Source: Prevotella sp. | Lineage (GTDB): Bacteria > Bacteroidota > Bacteroidia > Bacteroidales > Bacteroidaceae | Direction of reading: 5' to 3' | DNA length: 25,527 nt | NCBI GenBank assembly: GCA_017430675.1 | Contig: JAFRMM010000010.1 | Location: forward strand, 1-25,527 | Shown: in pieces, positions 14,711-21,953 of the stretch | Layout: the number at the start of each line of letters is the position of its first letter | How positions within the stretch are numbered: the stretch's first letter is position 1 | The notes under the pieces: model-generated | The model's input: only the letters and a program-made list of their open reading frames with translations | What the model was told of the DNA's origin: nothing | Databases searched by the model: none | Translations under genes and position numbers: made by a program

Positions 14711-14742
14711 CAAAGTTAAAGCAAAATTTTGAATTGTGCAAG
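14711..14742 (-). promoter_or_regulatory. Promoter of the XRE gene
   Basis: Minus strand: CTTG (14742-14739, one mismatch), 20-base spacer, TAACTTTG (14718-14711). Start near 14704, leader about 46 bases. Confidence 0.55.
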
Positions 14743-15373
14743 GAATCTTGGAATAATTTAGTTTTTTAAACTTTTGATTTATGATTCGGAATTTAAAACA
14801 ACAAAGTTATCGACAGGTAGAGTCATGCGTTTATAATTACAAATCCAAATTTACATTCACAAAACAACTAAAAGGCATTATTGAGGAATATTTTGCAAAT
14901 AACTGGGTATAAATATGATAATTACGTGAATTATAGTCTCTGTTGGGGGATGTATTCACTTTTTCAGACCTGTAGATCGTGTGATTTTTGACCTTTTTGG
15001 ACGTTTAATATAACAAACATCTGATTATCAATGTATTAAAACAATAATTACCTTTTGTATATATTTGTTTTTGTATTTTCAAATTCAAAATTATGGAAAT
15101 CAATATCAAAATCTATATTTATTGTTTTGGTCTTTATAATTCCGAATATGTAACTACAAATAAAAATATTCTTCTTTTGTAATTTGGTTTTGGGAAGATG
15201 ATTTTGGAATTATAAACCCTAAAGAACGTGAAAGCCGAATTCCGTATTTCCTAAAACTCGAAAAATCGTCATTTCTCGCATATTCTGAACCATTGGAGGG
15301 AATTCTGGAAATACGCGAGTTTTGAGGGGTCTGAAATCGTTGGGAAGCCCTGTTTTTATCGGCAAAAGGGACT
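14743..15373. other. AT-rich gene-free interval of about 630 bases
   Basis: No frame here looks coding. The left two thirds (to ~15230) is very AT-rich with long A/T runs, and contains TATATTTG at 15060-15067 without a -33 box. The right part holds two interleaved inverted pairs: CGTATTTCC (15243-15251) with GGAAATACG (15307-15315), and AAAACTCG (15253-15260) with CGAGTTTT (15316-15323). Because the order is X-Y-X'-Y', they could form a pseudoknot but not one hairpin. Otherwise I see no recognisable element. Confidence 0.5.
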
Positions 15374-15397
15374 AAAAAAAGCGCTTCAGAAAAGCGC
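15374..15397 (-). terminator. holA terminator
   Basis: Minus strand stem GCGCTT, five bases, AAGCGC (15397-15381), followed by seven T (15380-15374). It lies about 38 bases after the holA stop. Confidence 0.75.
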
Positions 15398-15434
15398 GAT
15401 TTTGGGAAATTCTAGCATCCAGAAAAGGACAGAA

Positions 15435-16463
15435 TCAGTGTAAAATGTAAAAAATCAGTTCCTTCATCAACTCCCCTGGAGGGGTGTTGGGGTTGTCCAA
15501 ACCCTTACTTTTCGCATCAATCTCACGTATCTTGGAAATAATCTGCATCACTTTCATCGCAGCGTAATTTCTCATGCCAGTCATGTAGTCCTTGGCAGCC
15601 CATGGTGATCTCAATTCCAACCACTCTGCCACTGCTTCCTGACTCTTATTATTGGGTGCATAATAGGCGATCATCAGATTCTGGAAGTAATTAAAGAGCA
15701 TTGGGAGAAATGAGTAGATACTACCAGCCTTCGGATTTTCGTCAAAATATTTGATGATGAGATTGGCCTTATAGACATTCCTGTTCACAATAGCATCACG
15801 AAGTTCAAAACCATTGAACTCCTTGCTCACCCCTATCTGGTCTTCCACCACCTGAGGCGTCACCTTCTTATTATTCTCTGGCAATGACAGGATGACCTTG
15901 TCGAGTTCGCCTACAAGACGACTGAGATCAGAACCAATATTATCTGCGATCATCTGGGTGGATTTGGGGTCGATGCCCACCTGTCGAGCCTTCAGATGGT
16001 TCTCAATGAAGGCAGGAAGTTCCCTATCCTTGAGTTTTTTGCTCTCAAAAAGCACGCCAGCCGCCTGAATCGCCTTCACATACTCGCGTTTTCTGCCATC
16101 TATAGTGCCGTTTTTATGGCACATCACGAGAATTGTAGAGGCCATCGGTGCCTTGAAATACTTCTCAAGCGCATCTGTCTGCTTGATATTCTGGGCCTCT
16201 TTGACGATGATCACCTGATATTCAGACATCATGGGATAGCGACGCGCATAATCGGCAATCTGAACGGCCGTCACATCCGAACCAAACAGAATGGTCTGGT
16301 TGAAATCGCGCTCCTCAGGCTGCAGCACATGCTCTGCAATATAGTCGGCAATCTGGTCGATATAGTAGGCCTCGTCACCCATCAGATAATAGACGGGCAC
16401 GAACTTTCGTGCCTCCAGATCCTGCATGATACTGTCGAAAGTGACATTTTTTGCCTCTGCCAT
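15435..16463 (-). CDS. holA: DNA polymerase III subunit delta
   Basis: 342 residues from the ATG at 16463 (MAEAKNVTFDSIM). The frame extends to 16538, but the promoter lies in that part. Delta opens the sliding clamp as part of the clamp loader. Landmarks: FVPVYYLMGDEAYYIDQIAD near the N-terminus, the strand YQVIIVKEAQNIK, then the collar region NIGSDLSRLVGELDKVILSL and FELRDAIVNRNVYKANLII, all typical of bacterial HolA. The C-terminus is short (LMKELIFYILH). It is monocistronic, with its own promoter and terminator, and divergent from the HsdR-N gene. Confidence 0.92.
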   Translation of the reverse strand: MAEAKNVTFDSIMQDLEARKFVPVYYLMGDEAYYIDQIADYIAEHVLQPEERDFNQTILFGSDVTAVQIADYARRYPMMSEYQVIIVKEAQNIKQTDALEKYFKAPMASTILVMCHKNGTIDGRKREYVKAIQAAGVLFESKKLKDRELPAFIENHLKARQVGIDPKSTQMIADNIGSDLSRLVGELDKVILSLPENNKKVTPQVVEDQIGVSKEFNGFELRDAIVNRNVYKANLIIKYFDENPKAGSIYSFLPMLFNYFQNLMIAYYAPNNKSQEAVAEWLELRSPWAAKDYMTGMRNYAAMKVMQIISKIREIDAKSKGLDNPNTPPGELMKELIFYILH

Positions 16464-16486
16464 GATGCTATTTCGAATATTATTTG

Positions 16487-16508
16487 TACTTTTGCGGGTA
16501 CAAAGATA
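16487..16508. promoter_or_regulatory. Overlapping divergent -7 boxes, holA and HsdR-N gene
   Basis: TACTTTTG (16487-16494) reads right and TATCTTTG on the minus strand (16508-16501) reads left; only six bases separate them. Expected starts are near 16501 (+) and 16494 (-), with leaders of roughly 12 and 31 bases. Neither has a good TTTG at the standard distance. Polymerase could not sit on both at once. Confidence 0.55.
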
Positions 16509-16513
16509 ATAAA

Positions 16514-16963
16514 ATGTATCGATTAAACCTACCTCCATACCCCATAAAAATCACCGAGAGGGGTGAAAAACGACAGATTTTCGACTTTCTGCGTCGAAAA
16601 TACGTGGCTTTGACACCTGAGGAATGGGTACGCCAGCACTTCACCCACTATCTGGTGGAACAGAAAGGCTATCCCAAGGGACTGCTCGCCAACGAAGTGG
16701 ACCTGAAGGTAGGCGAGAAAAAACTCCGTTGCGACACCTTATTATATAATAAGGATCTCAAGCCCCGGATGATTGTGGAATACAAGGCCCCTACTATACC
16801 ACTTCAGCAGAAGACTTTCGACCAGATCTCGGCCTACAATCTTCTGCTGAAAGTGGATTATCTCGTGGTCAGCAACGGACTCCAGCACTACTGCTGCAAG
16901 ATGGACTATTCCCTACAGAAGTACACCTTCCTCGAGAGTCTTCCTGACTACGAATTATTATGA
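16514..16963 (+). CDS. Stand-alone HsdR N-terminal-domain protein (PD-(D/E)XK fold)
   Basis: 149 residues from the ATG at 16514; the ATG at 16484 lies upstream of the promoter's start site. The sequence matches the isolated type I restriction enzyme R-subunit N-terminal domain. A nuclease-like core is visible: D74 in RCDTLLY and E89-Y90-K91 in MIVEYKAP, with E61 as a possible extra acidic residue. No helicase or other restriction subunits are present, so this is not a restriction system. Single-domain versions next to holA are, as far as I recall, common in Bacteroidota and probably have a housekeeping DNA role. It is divergent from holA and ends three bases before the convergent zinc-ribbon gene. 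Confidence 0.85.
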   Translation: MYRLNLPPYPIKITERGEKRQIFDFLRRKYVALTPEEWVRQHFTHYLVEQKGYPKGLLANEVDLKVGEKKLRCDTLLYNKDLKPRMIVEYKAPTIPLQQKTFDQISAYNLLLKVDYLVVSNGLQHYCCKMDYSLQKYTFLESLPDYELL

Positions 16964-16966
16964 CAA

Positions 16967-17815
16967 TTAGTCCATATCGCTGGCATCCGTCGTCTTCTTG
17001 GATGAAGCCGTCTTACGGATAGAGCGCTTGCGAGGCTTCTTCTCCTCTCCAGTCAGTTTGTCGATCTTCACGCCAGCCAGTTCCGGGTCGATCATGATAC
17101 GGCCACAGTACTCACAGACAATGATCTTCTTGTGCATCTTGATGTCCAACTGACGCTGGGGCGGAATCTTGTTAAAGCATCCGCCACAGGCATCACGCTG
17201 CACATAGACCACACCCAGGCCATTGCGGGCATTCTTGCGGATGCGCTTGAAAGAGGTGAGCAGACGGCTCTCGATCTTCGACTCCAGGTCCTTCACCTTC
17301 TCCTTCAGTTTCTCCTCCTCAGCACGGGTCTCCGTCATGATCTCGTCGAGTTCACCCTTTTTCATCTCCAGGTCACCCTGACGCTCCTTGATCACTTCCT
17401 CGTTGAGTGCCAGTTCGTTCTGCTTCTCCTGAATACGGGTGTTGGCCTCGCGGATCTTCTTGTTGCAGAGTTCGATCTCTAATGACTGGAACTCGATTTC
17501 CTTGGATAGAGTATCGTACTCACGGTTGTTCTTCACCTCGTCCAACTGGCTCTTGTAACGTGCCACGCTGGCCTCAGCGTCAGCAATCTCGCCCTTCTTC
17601 TGGGTGATGGCGCGCTGGAACTCATCGATCTCGTTCTTGATTTTCTCAACACGGGTGGTCAGACCTTCGATCTCGTCCTCCAGGTCCTGCACTTCCAGAG
17701 GCAGTTCGCCTCTCAGGGCACGCTTCTCATCGATGGATGAGAGGGCTGCCTGCAACTGATAAAGGGTTTTCAGTTTCTCTTCCACTGACAAATCTGTGGG
17801 ATCTTTCTTTGCCAT
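16967..17815 (-). CDS. Coiled-coil C4 zinc-ribbon protein
   Basis: 282 residues. Residues ~10-190 form a long charged coiled coil (heptad-like E/K/L repeats, for example VARYKSQLDEVKNNREYDTL). Residues ~200-245 form a C4 zinc ribbon with CGGC (in QRDACGGCFNKIPPQ) and CEYCGR. The tail is basic and Ser/Thr-rich (KKPRKRSIRKTASSKK). This architecture is the widespread zf-RING_7 family, usually annotated only as a zinc-ribbon or nucleic-acid-binding protein. It follows nif3 by 39 bases on the same strand, a pairing also found in other bacteria, so the two probably form one operon. Confidence 0.88.
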   Translation of the reverse strand: MAKKDPTDLSVEEKLKTLYQLQAALSSIDEKRALRGELPLEVQDLEDEIEGLTTRVEKIKNEIDEFQRAITQKKGEIADAEASVARYKSQLDEVKNNREYDTLSKEIEFQSLEIELCNKKIREANTRIQEKQNELALNEEVIKERQGDLEMKKGELDEIMTETRAEEEKLKEKVKDLESKIESRLLTSFKRIRKNARNGLGVVYVQRDACGGCFNKIPPQRQLDIKMHKKIIVCEYCGRIMIDPELAGVKIDKLTGEEKKPRKRSIRKTASSKKTTDASDMD

Positions 17816-17854
17816 AATTTAATTTACAATTTTACGATTATACTATTTGACTAT

Positions 17855-18640
17855 TTATACGTAGAATATTGGATTCGTATTCGTCTCTGCGATGTATGTC
17901 TGAACGCCTGGGCACTCCTTCTCAATGATGTTGCGGAAGAGTTCGGTCGTATATTGCTCGCTCTGATAGTGTCCAATGACACAGATCTGGATCTGCTGCT
18001 CATAGCCGAAATACTGGTGATAATGCATCTCGCCTGTGATAAAGGCATCAGCCCCATTCTTCACAGCCTCGTCGAGCAGGAAATCCCCTGCCCCACCACA
18101 GATGGCCACCTTCTGCACAGGACGGCGCAACAGTTCGTTGCACATCGCACACTCCACGCCAAACGTTTTCTTCACCTTCAGGATGAAGTCATCAGCAGCC
18201 ATGGGCTCAGGAAGCAGACCTATGACACCACTTCCCGCCTCCACGCCATCAACGCTTTTCGAGGCCATGAAGCGCACGTCCTGCAGACCCAGTTTCTGGG
18301 CGATGCGAAAATTCACCCCACCCTGGGCATTGTCCATGTTCGTATGCATGGAGATCACGGCGACATTGCCCTGGATGGCCTTTCTGACGGTGCGCTGCAC
18401 ATCCGTCAGGTCACTGATGGTCTTCAGTCCCCTGAACAACAGCGGATGGTGGCTGACAACCAGGTTGCAGCCCTTCGCGATGGCCTCGTCGATGATCTTC
18501 TCGTTGACGTCCAGACACAATAATGCCCCTGAAACCTCCGTCTCTGTCAGTCCAACCTGCAAGCCAGCATTATCCCAACTTTCCTGCAAGGGCAGAGGCG
18601 CGAAACGTTCAAGGGCGCTCAGCACTTCTTTTATTTTCAC
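17855..18640 (-). CDS. Nif3-like dinuclear metal-centre protein (YbgI family)
   Basis: 261 residues, the short form of the family. Metal-binding motifs are present: VVSHHPLLFRG near residue 62-70, SMHTNMDNAQGG near 97-108, and the C-terminal GEMHYHQYF and GHYQSEQY. Family members form a toroidal hexamer with two metal ions per subunit. The biochemical role is unsettled; GTP cyclohydrolase-like and nucleic-acid-related roles have been suggested. The start is a GTG at 18640, only four bases downstream of a TACCTTTG box, so the mRNA would be leaderless. The next in-frame start would delete conserved N-terminal residues. Confidence 0.92.
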   Translation of the reverse strand: MKIKEVLSALERFAPLPLQESWDNAGLQVGLTETEVSGALLCLDVNEKIIDEAIAKGCNLVVSHHPLLFRGLKTISDLTDVQRTVRKAIQGNVAVISMHTNMDNAQGGVNFRIAQKLGLQDVRFMASKSVDGVEAGSGVIGLLPEPMAADDFILKVKKTFGVECAMCNELLRRPVQKVAICGGAGDFLLDEAVKNGADAFITGEMHYHQYFGYEQQIQICVIGHYQSEQYTTELFRNIIEKECPGVQTYIAETNTNPIFYV

Positions 18641-18644
18641 GCTG

Positions 18645-18652
18645 CAAAGGTA
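18645..18652 (-). promoter_or_regulatory. -7 box of nif3, overlapping the start codon region
   Basis: TACCTTTG on the minus strand ends four bases before the GTG start codon. The transcript start by the usual distance (~18638) would fall within the start codon. Confidence 0.6.
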
Positions 18653-18657
18653 CGAAG

Positions 18658-18680
18658 AAAAGCCGAGACTTCGCCTCGGC
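18658..18680 (-). terminator. Terminator of the DUF3667-endonuclease operon
   Basis: Minus strand GCCGAG, seven bases, CTCGGC then TTTTCTT. It lies 30 bases after the endonuclease stop and just upstream of the nif3 promoter. Confidence 0.7.
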
Positions 18681-18709
18681 CTTCCTATTTATTAAGCGTT
18701 TTTAACTCT

Positions 18710-19534
18710 TTACCAGTCACTTAGACGGGCTCTGGCCTCTACCCTATCCTCAACAGCATCATCCAGCGCAGGGAAGAAATCGATGCCTGTGAGTTCTTCG
18801 ATCTCATCGACTGTGCGCACAGCCTCCTCCATCGTCTGCTTCACGCCCTCGTTGCGATAGATAAAGCCGATGGCCTTGGGATTGCCCTTGCGACAGAGGA
18901 TCACCTTGAAGAAAGCCTCAGGCACCCACACCTTGCTGCGCCCAATGGTTTTCTGATCCCTCATATCCCCATAGATAGGGCCGCAGACGATATCGATGGC
19001 ACCATATTTTCTCGCCCACTCACGACAGAGGATCTCCAGGTCGTTCCATTCGTACTTGTTCAGTCCATGGTTCTGCGGGCAGACATTCGTAAAGAGGAAT
19101 GACTCGCGCATCGACTCCTTGTTCCACTTGTTGTCGCCAGCAGGACACATGTGCCCACGATCGTAGCGCGAACTGTAGTAGTCATTGTTCGTGGCGCGAG
19201 GCGTCTTCACCTCGTCATCCTCAGCGAAAACCTCCTGTTTGCGCTGGTAAGGACCCTTCGTATGGCTCTCCGTCAGATGCCAGGCCACCCAGTTGGGATT
19301 CTTCGTCTCACGATTATAGGAGATGGTGAAGCCCGTCTTACGGAGGATCTGCTCAGGACGGTTTTTCAAGGGTGCGGGCTGTTCGTACATCACCACCACC
19401 TTGGCCTTCTGCTGCCCAGGCTCACCAGTTGAGAGGAACCCAGCCTGGGCAGTCGTCTGTCCCCCACTCTTTCCACCCTGGCACGACAGCATCATCGCTG
19501 CCAGAGCACATATCAGCATATTGTTTCGTTTCAT
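18710..19534 (-). CDS. DNA/RNA non-specific endonuclease, lipoprotein
   Basis: 274 residues. The N-terminus has a lipoprotein signal with lipobox Cys18 (LAAMMLSC), so the protein is anchored in a membrane facing the periplasm or outside. The catalytic beta-beta-alpha motif is intact: YDRGHMCPAGD (His128 as base) and FLFTNVCPQNHGLNKYEWNDLE, with the metal-binding Asn. These are the NucA / Serratia-nuclease family hallmarks. Such exported nucleases degrade extracellular nucleic acid for nutrition or biofilm turnover. The ATG lies two bases after the stop of the DUF3667 gene, so both are co-transcribed. Confidence 0.92.
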   Translation of the reverse strand: MKRNNMLICALAAMMLSCQGGKSGGQTTAQAGFLSTGEPGQQKAKVVVMYEQPAPLKNRPEQILRKTGFTISYNRETKNPNWVAWHLTESHTKGPYQRKQEVFAEDDEVKTPRATNNDYYSSRYDRGHMCPAGDNKWNKESMRESFLFTNVCPQNHGLNKYEWNDLEILCREWARKYGAIDIVCGPIYGDMRDQKTIGRSKVWVPEAFFKVILCRKGNPKAIGFIYRNEGVKQTMEEAVRTVDEIEELTGIDFFPALDDAVEDRVEARARLSDW

Positions 19535-19536
19535 AT

Positions 19537-20514
19537 TTATTTCTGATTAGTCATATAAAAGATGCCGATGATGACAGCCATCACAACAACCATGAAGATG
19601 ATCGACATGAGACCGCTCAGCAAGGCATAGCCCAGCACACGACGCTTGGAGAAGCCAGAGAACTGTTTCATGGCCACGAAGACCATCAGCACGGCAATCA
19701 ATTTCAGGATACTTGAATTCAGCAGATTGCCCGCTATCGAATAGATCGAGTACGTATTGGCCGTATAGACCATCGCCACGAAGAACTCCGGATAATGGAG
19801 GTCTGGTATCGCTGGTGCCTTGCGGAAGAAGAAAAACAAGGGTGTAGAGAAGAGCAGCAGTGTCAGGAGGGCGAAGATCGCCGGGTTTTTCTTTCTCAGC
19901 ATGTCCATCATCTTTCCGAACTTCGCGCCAGCCTCGAAAATCGGTGTTTCCACATCCCTGCCATTGATATGGAACGTCGTTCTGTCCTCGACGCTATTGA
20001 CAGTCATCCTCAGACTGTCCTTCAACTCTTGTGCAGACATCTTCACAGTCTCCCCATCTTCTTTCATTTCAATCATGGGACCATTCTCTACCGACTCTTC
20101 CTCATCCTCAAGCGTGAGCCCAAACCCATGTTGGATGACCAGCGCCAGGGCCGCCAGCAGGAAGAACATCTTGAAGGGAGGGAAATAGGCCGTCTGCATG
20201 CCACCGATATAGTCACGGATCATATAACCAGGACGCAACATCAGGTCGCGGATGCTGCGGAACATGCTCCTGTTGCCCAGACCCCACACGTCGAGGAAGA
20301 GCAAAACGGCCTTCTTGAACGAGAAACGGCCTATCTTGGCAGACTGTCCGCAGCGCGGACAGTAATTACCCTGGAAACTGGTGCCACAGGAGGCGCAAAC
20401 ATGTTCCTCCTCCACCAGCGGAGCCAGTTCATGGGGCCTGTGCTGCCAGATGCGGAAGGCCCGCCACCACACCTGCCTCTGCTGCTTGTCGCTGATCACC
20501 TCTAAGAGTTTCAT
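19537..20514 (-). CDS. DUF3667 membrane protein with zinc ribbon
   Basis: 325 residues from the ATG at 20514 (MKLLEVISDKQ); the frame extends to 20619, but the TACCTTTG box lies inside that part. Residues ~35-65 hold a zinc ribbon: CASCGTSFQGNYCPRCGQ. Then comes the conserved block FSFKKAVLLFLDVWGLGNRS, FRSIRDLMLRPGYMIRDYIGG and YFPPFKMFFLLAALALVI. After a ~85-residue soluble loop with acidic stretches, four more hydrophobic segments follow (from ~210 to the end). The family is found widely in Bacteroidota and has no known function. It is directly upstream of the exported endonuclease. Confidence 0.88.
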   Translation of the reverse strand: MKLLEVISDKQQRQVWWRAFRIWQHRPHELAPLVEEEHVCASCGTSFQGNYCPRCGQSAKIGRFSFKKAVLLFLDVWGLGNRSMFRSIRDLMLRPGYMIRDYIGGMQTAYFPPFKMFFLLAALALVIQHGFGLTLEDEEESVENGPMIEMKEDGETVKMSAQELKDSLRMTVNSVEDRTTFHINGRDVETPIFEAGAKFGKMMDMLRKKNPAIFALLTLLLFSTPLFFFFRKAPAIPDLHYPEFFVAMVYTANTYSIYSIAGNLLNSSILKLIAVLMVFVAMKQFSGFSKRRVLGYALLSGLMSIIFMVVVMAVIIGIFYMTNQK

Positions 20515-20542
20515 TTTCGCTCGTTCTATTCCAATCTGCCGA

Positions 20543-20550
20543 CAAAGGTA
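20543..20550 (-). promoter_or_regulatory. -7 box of the DUF3667-endonuclease operon
   Basis: TACCTTTG on the minus strand, start near 20536, 22 bases before the ATG. A TTTG lies 24 rather than 20 bases upstream. Confidence 0.5.
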
Positions 20551-20665
20551 TAAAGATTTTCCGATGCTCACAAGCAAAAGCCCGAAAAAAACAAGTTGTT
20601 TAGCAAAATATGGTAGCACTTATTTCGCAACAGGTTGTACTTAATCATAAAAAAATGCAATAACA

Positions 20666-20697
20666 TTTGGAAGTTTCGAAAAAACTTCCTATCATTG
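20666..20697 (+). promoter_or_regulatory. Promoter with palindromic operator, copy B
   Basis: TTTG (20666-20669), 20-base spacer, TATCATTG (20690-20697, one mismatch). The spacer is the same inverted repeat as at 3271-3291: GGAAGTTT, five bases, AAACTTCC (20669-20689). Beyond the promoter, the downstream sequence has no RhuM similarity. Confidence 0.7.
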
Positions 20698-20735
20698 CAC
20701 CAGAAATCCCCCCTTGTATGCAAATTACTTGGGTC

Positions 20736-20764
20736 AAGCCTCCCCTCGGGAGGCTTTATTTATT
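20736..20764 (+). terminator. Intrinsic terminator shortly after promoter copy B
   Basis: AAGCCTCCC-ctc-GGGAGGCTT followed by TATTTATT. It lies ~35 bases after the expected start at ~20704, so the promoter would give only a ~60-nt RNA. Confidence 0.75.
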
Positions 20765-20769
20765 CAGCA

Positions 20770-20913
20770 CGGCCTCTTGATGACCAGTTGGCTGCGGATA
20801 ATCAGGATAGGTTTTTCAAGGCTAATCTACTCAATCCTAAATTCAAGTTAATCTTGGGTCGATATAAAAAGAAGAAATTCAAATGCCAGAACTGTGGCTT
20901 TAAGAATAGATGA
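20770..20913 (+). pseudogene. Gene remnant, possibly LytTR-like, in copy B
   Basis: An open frame ending at 20913 has no credible start: its upstream part runs through the promoter and terminator. The residues RPLDDQLAADNQDRFFKAN resemble the recognition region of LytTR-type response regulators. The last stretch, KKKKFKCQNCGFKNR, looks like a zinc-ribbon end of unrelated origin. Both resemblances are weak. It occupies the position where the RhuM remnant sits in copy A. It is most likely scrambled debris and not a functional gene. Confidence 0.35.
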
Positions 20914-20994
20914 GGTTAAACTTGCCAATGGACATATACTGCACAGGCCCTCAAATTGGAAATAGAGGACCGCATGTTTGCTATTCAAATATAT

Positions 20995-21020
20995 GTCATT
21001 CGTAAGAATGGCTTTTGTGT
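20995..21020 (+). terminator. Terminator in copy B
   Basis: GTCATTC-gtaa-GAATGGC then TTTTGTGTTT. It corresponds in sequence and position to 2742-2767 of copy A. The stretch 20914-20994 before it shows nothing I can identify. Confidence 0.6.
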
Positions 21021-21056
21021 TTCTCATATTATTAGATTTAAGGTTAATACAATTGT

Positions 21057-21144
21057 GCCCCTCAGTGGAGGGGCTTTTTTGTTTTAAATAAAGAAAGGCC
21101 AGAAAAAGTTTGGAACTTTCAGTAAAACTGTGTATATTTGCAGA
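21057..21144 (+). repeat. Terminator-promoter cassette, copy B (inverted copy of 2621-2709)
   Basis: GCCCCTC-agtg-GAGGGGC plus T-run, then ~30 bases and a promoter, nearly identical to the other copy. Here it leads into a toxin-antitoxin pair instead of the 124-codon gene. Confidence 0.85.
21109..21140 (+). promoter_or_regulatory. Promoter of the antitoxin-PIN toxin operon
   Basis: TTTG (21109-21112), 20-base spacer, TATATTTG (21133-21140): a full consensus match, identical to 2625-2656. AAAGTT-tgg-AACTTT across the -33 box and CAGT-aaa-ACTG in the spacer are possible operator half-sites. Start near 21147, 19 bases before the antitoxin ATG at 21166. Confidence 0.8.
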
Positions 21145-21165
21145 CGAATATAATTCAACAATGAT

Positions 21166-21414
21166 ATGACAGCGATTGATTTACGTGCAAGTACCATGCA
21201 GATTTTGGAACGCTTTGACAAGGAGGATACTTCCCTTTGGCAAAAAGTTCTTGATGCCATCACCTCTATTTACAGAGGTGAGGAGGAATCTCTGCATGTA
21301 AAGCGAGCACAGCAGAAAGCCAAGATTCGTCAGATGGTAGGCATACTTGATGAGAAAAAACTTGGTGACTGGAAAAGTGAGAAAGAAGAATATCTCGCAG
21401 AGAAGTATCAGTAA
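21166..21414 (+). CDS. Putative antitoxin of a PIN toxin-antitoxin pair
   Basis: 82 residues, helical, highly charged. The N-terminus (MTAIDLRASTMQILERFDKE) could be a short DNA-binding or dimerisation segment. The C-terminus (KLGDWKSEKEEYLAEKYQ) is the kind of tail that wraps a toxin. I assign it as antitoxin from size, composition and position: the PIN toxin gene begins three bases after its stop, and antitoxin-first order is the rule. No named antitoxin family is recognised. The promoter, with possible operator half-sites, lies directly upstream, consistent with autoregulation. Confidence 0.75.
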   Translation: MTAIDLRASTMQILERFDKEDTSLWQKVLDAITSIYRGEEESLHVKRAQQKAKIRQMVGILDEKKLGDWKSEKEEYLAEKYQ

Positions 21415-21417
21415 ACG

Positions 21418-21831
21418 ATGATGAAAGTTTTTATCGATACTAACATATTTCTCGATATTCTCTGCAAGCGCGAGCAGTTTGTCGATGATGCATTAAGCAT
21501 TTTCGATATGGCTGTTGATGACAAGATTGAACTTCTCATTTCCGACTTATCAATTGCTAATATCAAGTACATAACTCGTAAAGAAATCACTGCCGAAAGA
21601 TTCTACGATCTTATTCAGACTTTCCGGCCAATACTTACGATTGTCCCATTAGGAGCAGGAGTGGTTGATAGTGCTGTCAGCCTGAGGGCAAATGATTTTG
21701 AGGATGCCCTCCAATATTTCTCTGCTGTTCAGGCTGGTGCAGATTGTCTGGTAACGCGAAATATTAAGGATTATGGATTTGCTAAGATGGAGGTTGTGAA
21801 TTCCAAAGCCTTCCTTGCAAAATTTCAATAA
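21418..21831 (+). CDS. PIN-domain toxin (VapC-like ribonuclease)
   Basis: 137 residues. PIN proteins are Mg-dependent RNases, often cutting tRNA or rRNA when freed from the antitoxin. The acidic site is visible: D7 in VFIDTNIFLD, D93/E95/D96 in ANDFEDALQYFSAV and D118 in TRNIKDYGF. The length is normal. Two ATG codons in tandem (21418 and 21421) are both possible; MKVFIDTN from 21421 is the more usual family start. It forms an operon with the upstream antitoxin. A hairpin with a T-run at 22036-22070 is the first terminator downstream. Confidence 0.9.
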   Translation: MMKVFIDTNIFLDILCKREQFVDDALSIFDMAVDDKIELLISDLSIANIKYITRKEITAERFYDLIQTFRPILTIVPLGAGVVDSAVSLRANDFEDALQYFSAVQAGADCLVTRNIKDYGFAKMEVVNSKAFLAKFQ

Positions 21832-21953
21832 ACGTTGAACCCTAAAAATGCATAGCGTATGGTAACATAACGAAGAAGAAATAAACATATACGTTGAAGC
21901 GTCCGCTTGGATCTTGTTTCGGAAATTTCGGCAAAAATCAAAGAAGCAATCAA

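Noticed and set aside
14800..14815. Single DnaA-box-like TTATCGACA in an AT-rich gap, suggesting an origin
   Set aside because: One mismatched box only, no cluster of boxes, no dnaA or other origin-linked gene nearby. AT-richness alone is not evidence.
16514..16963. Part of a type I restriction-modification system
   Set aside because: Only the HsdR N-terminal domain is present; no helicase, HsdM or HsdS genes in the window, and the neighbours are housekeeping genes.
20635..20768. Start of a 92-codon gene at 20635
   Set aside because: The frame crosses the copy B promoter and a strong terminator, so this part cannot be the coding start of a functional gene.
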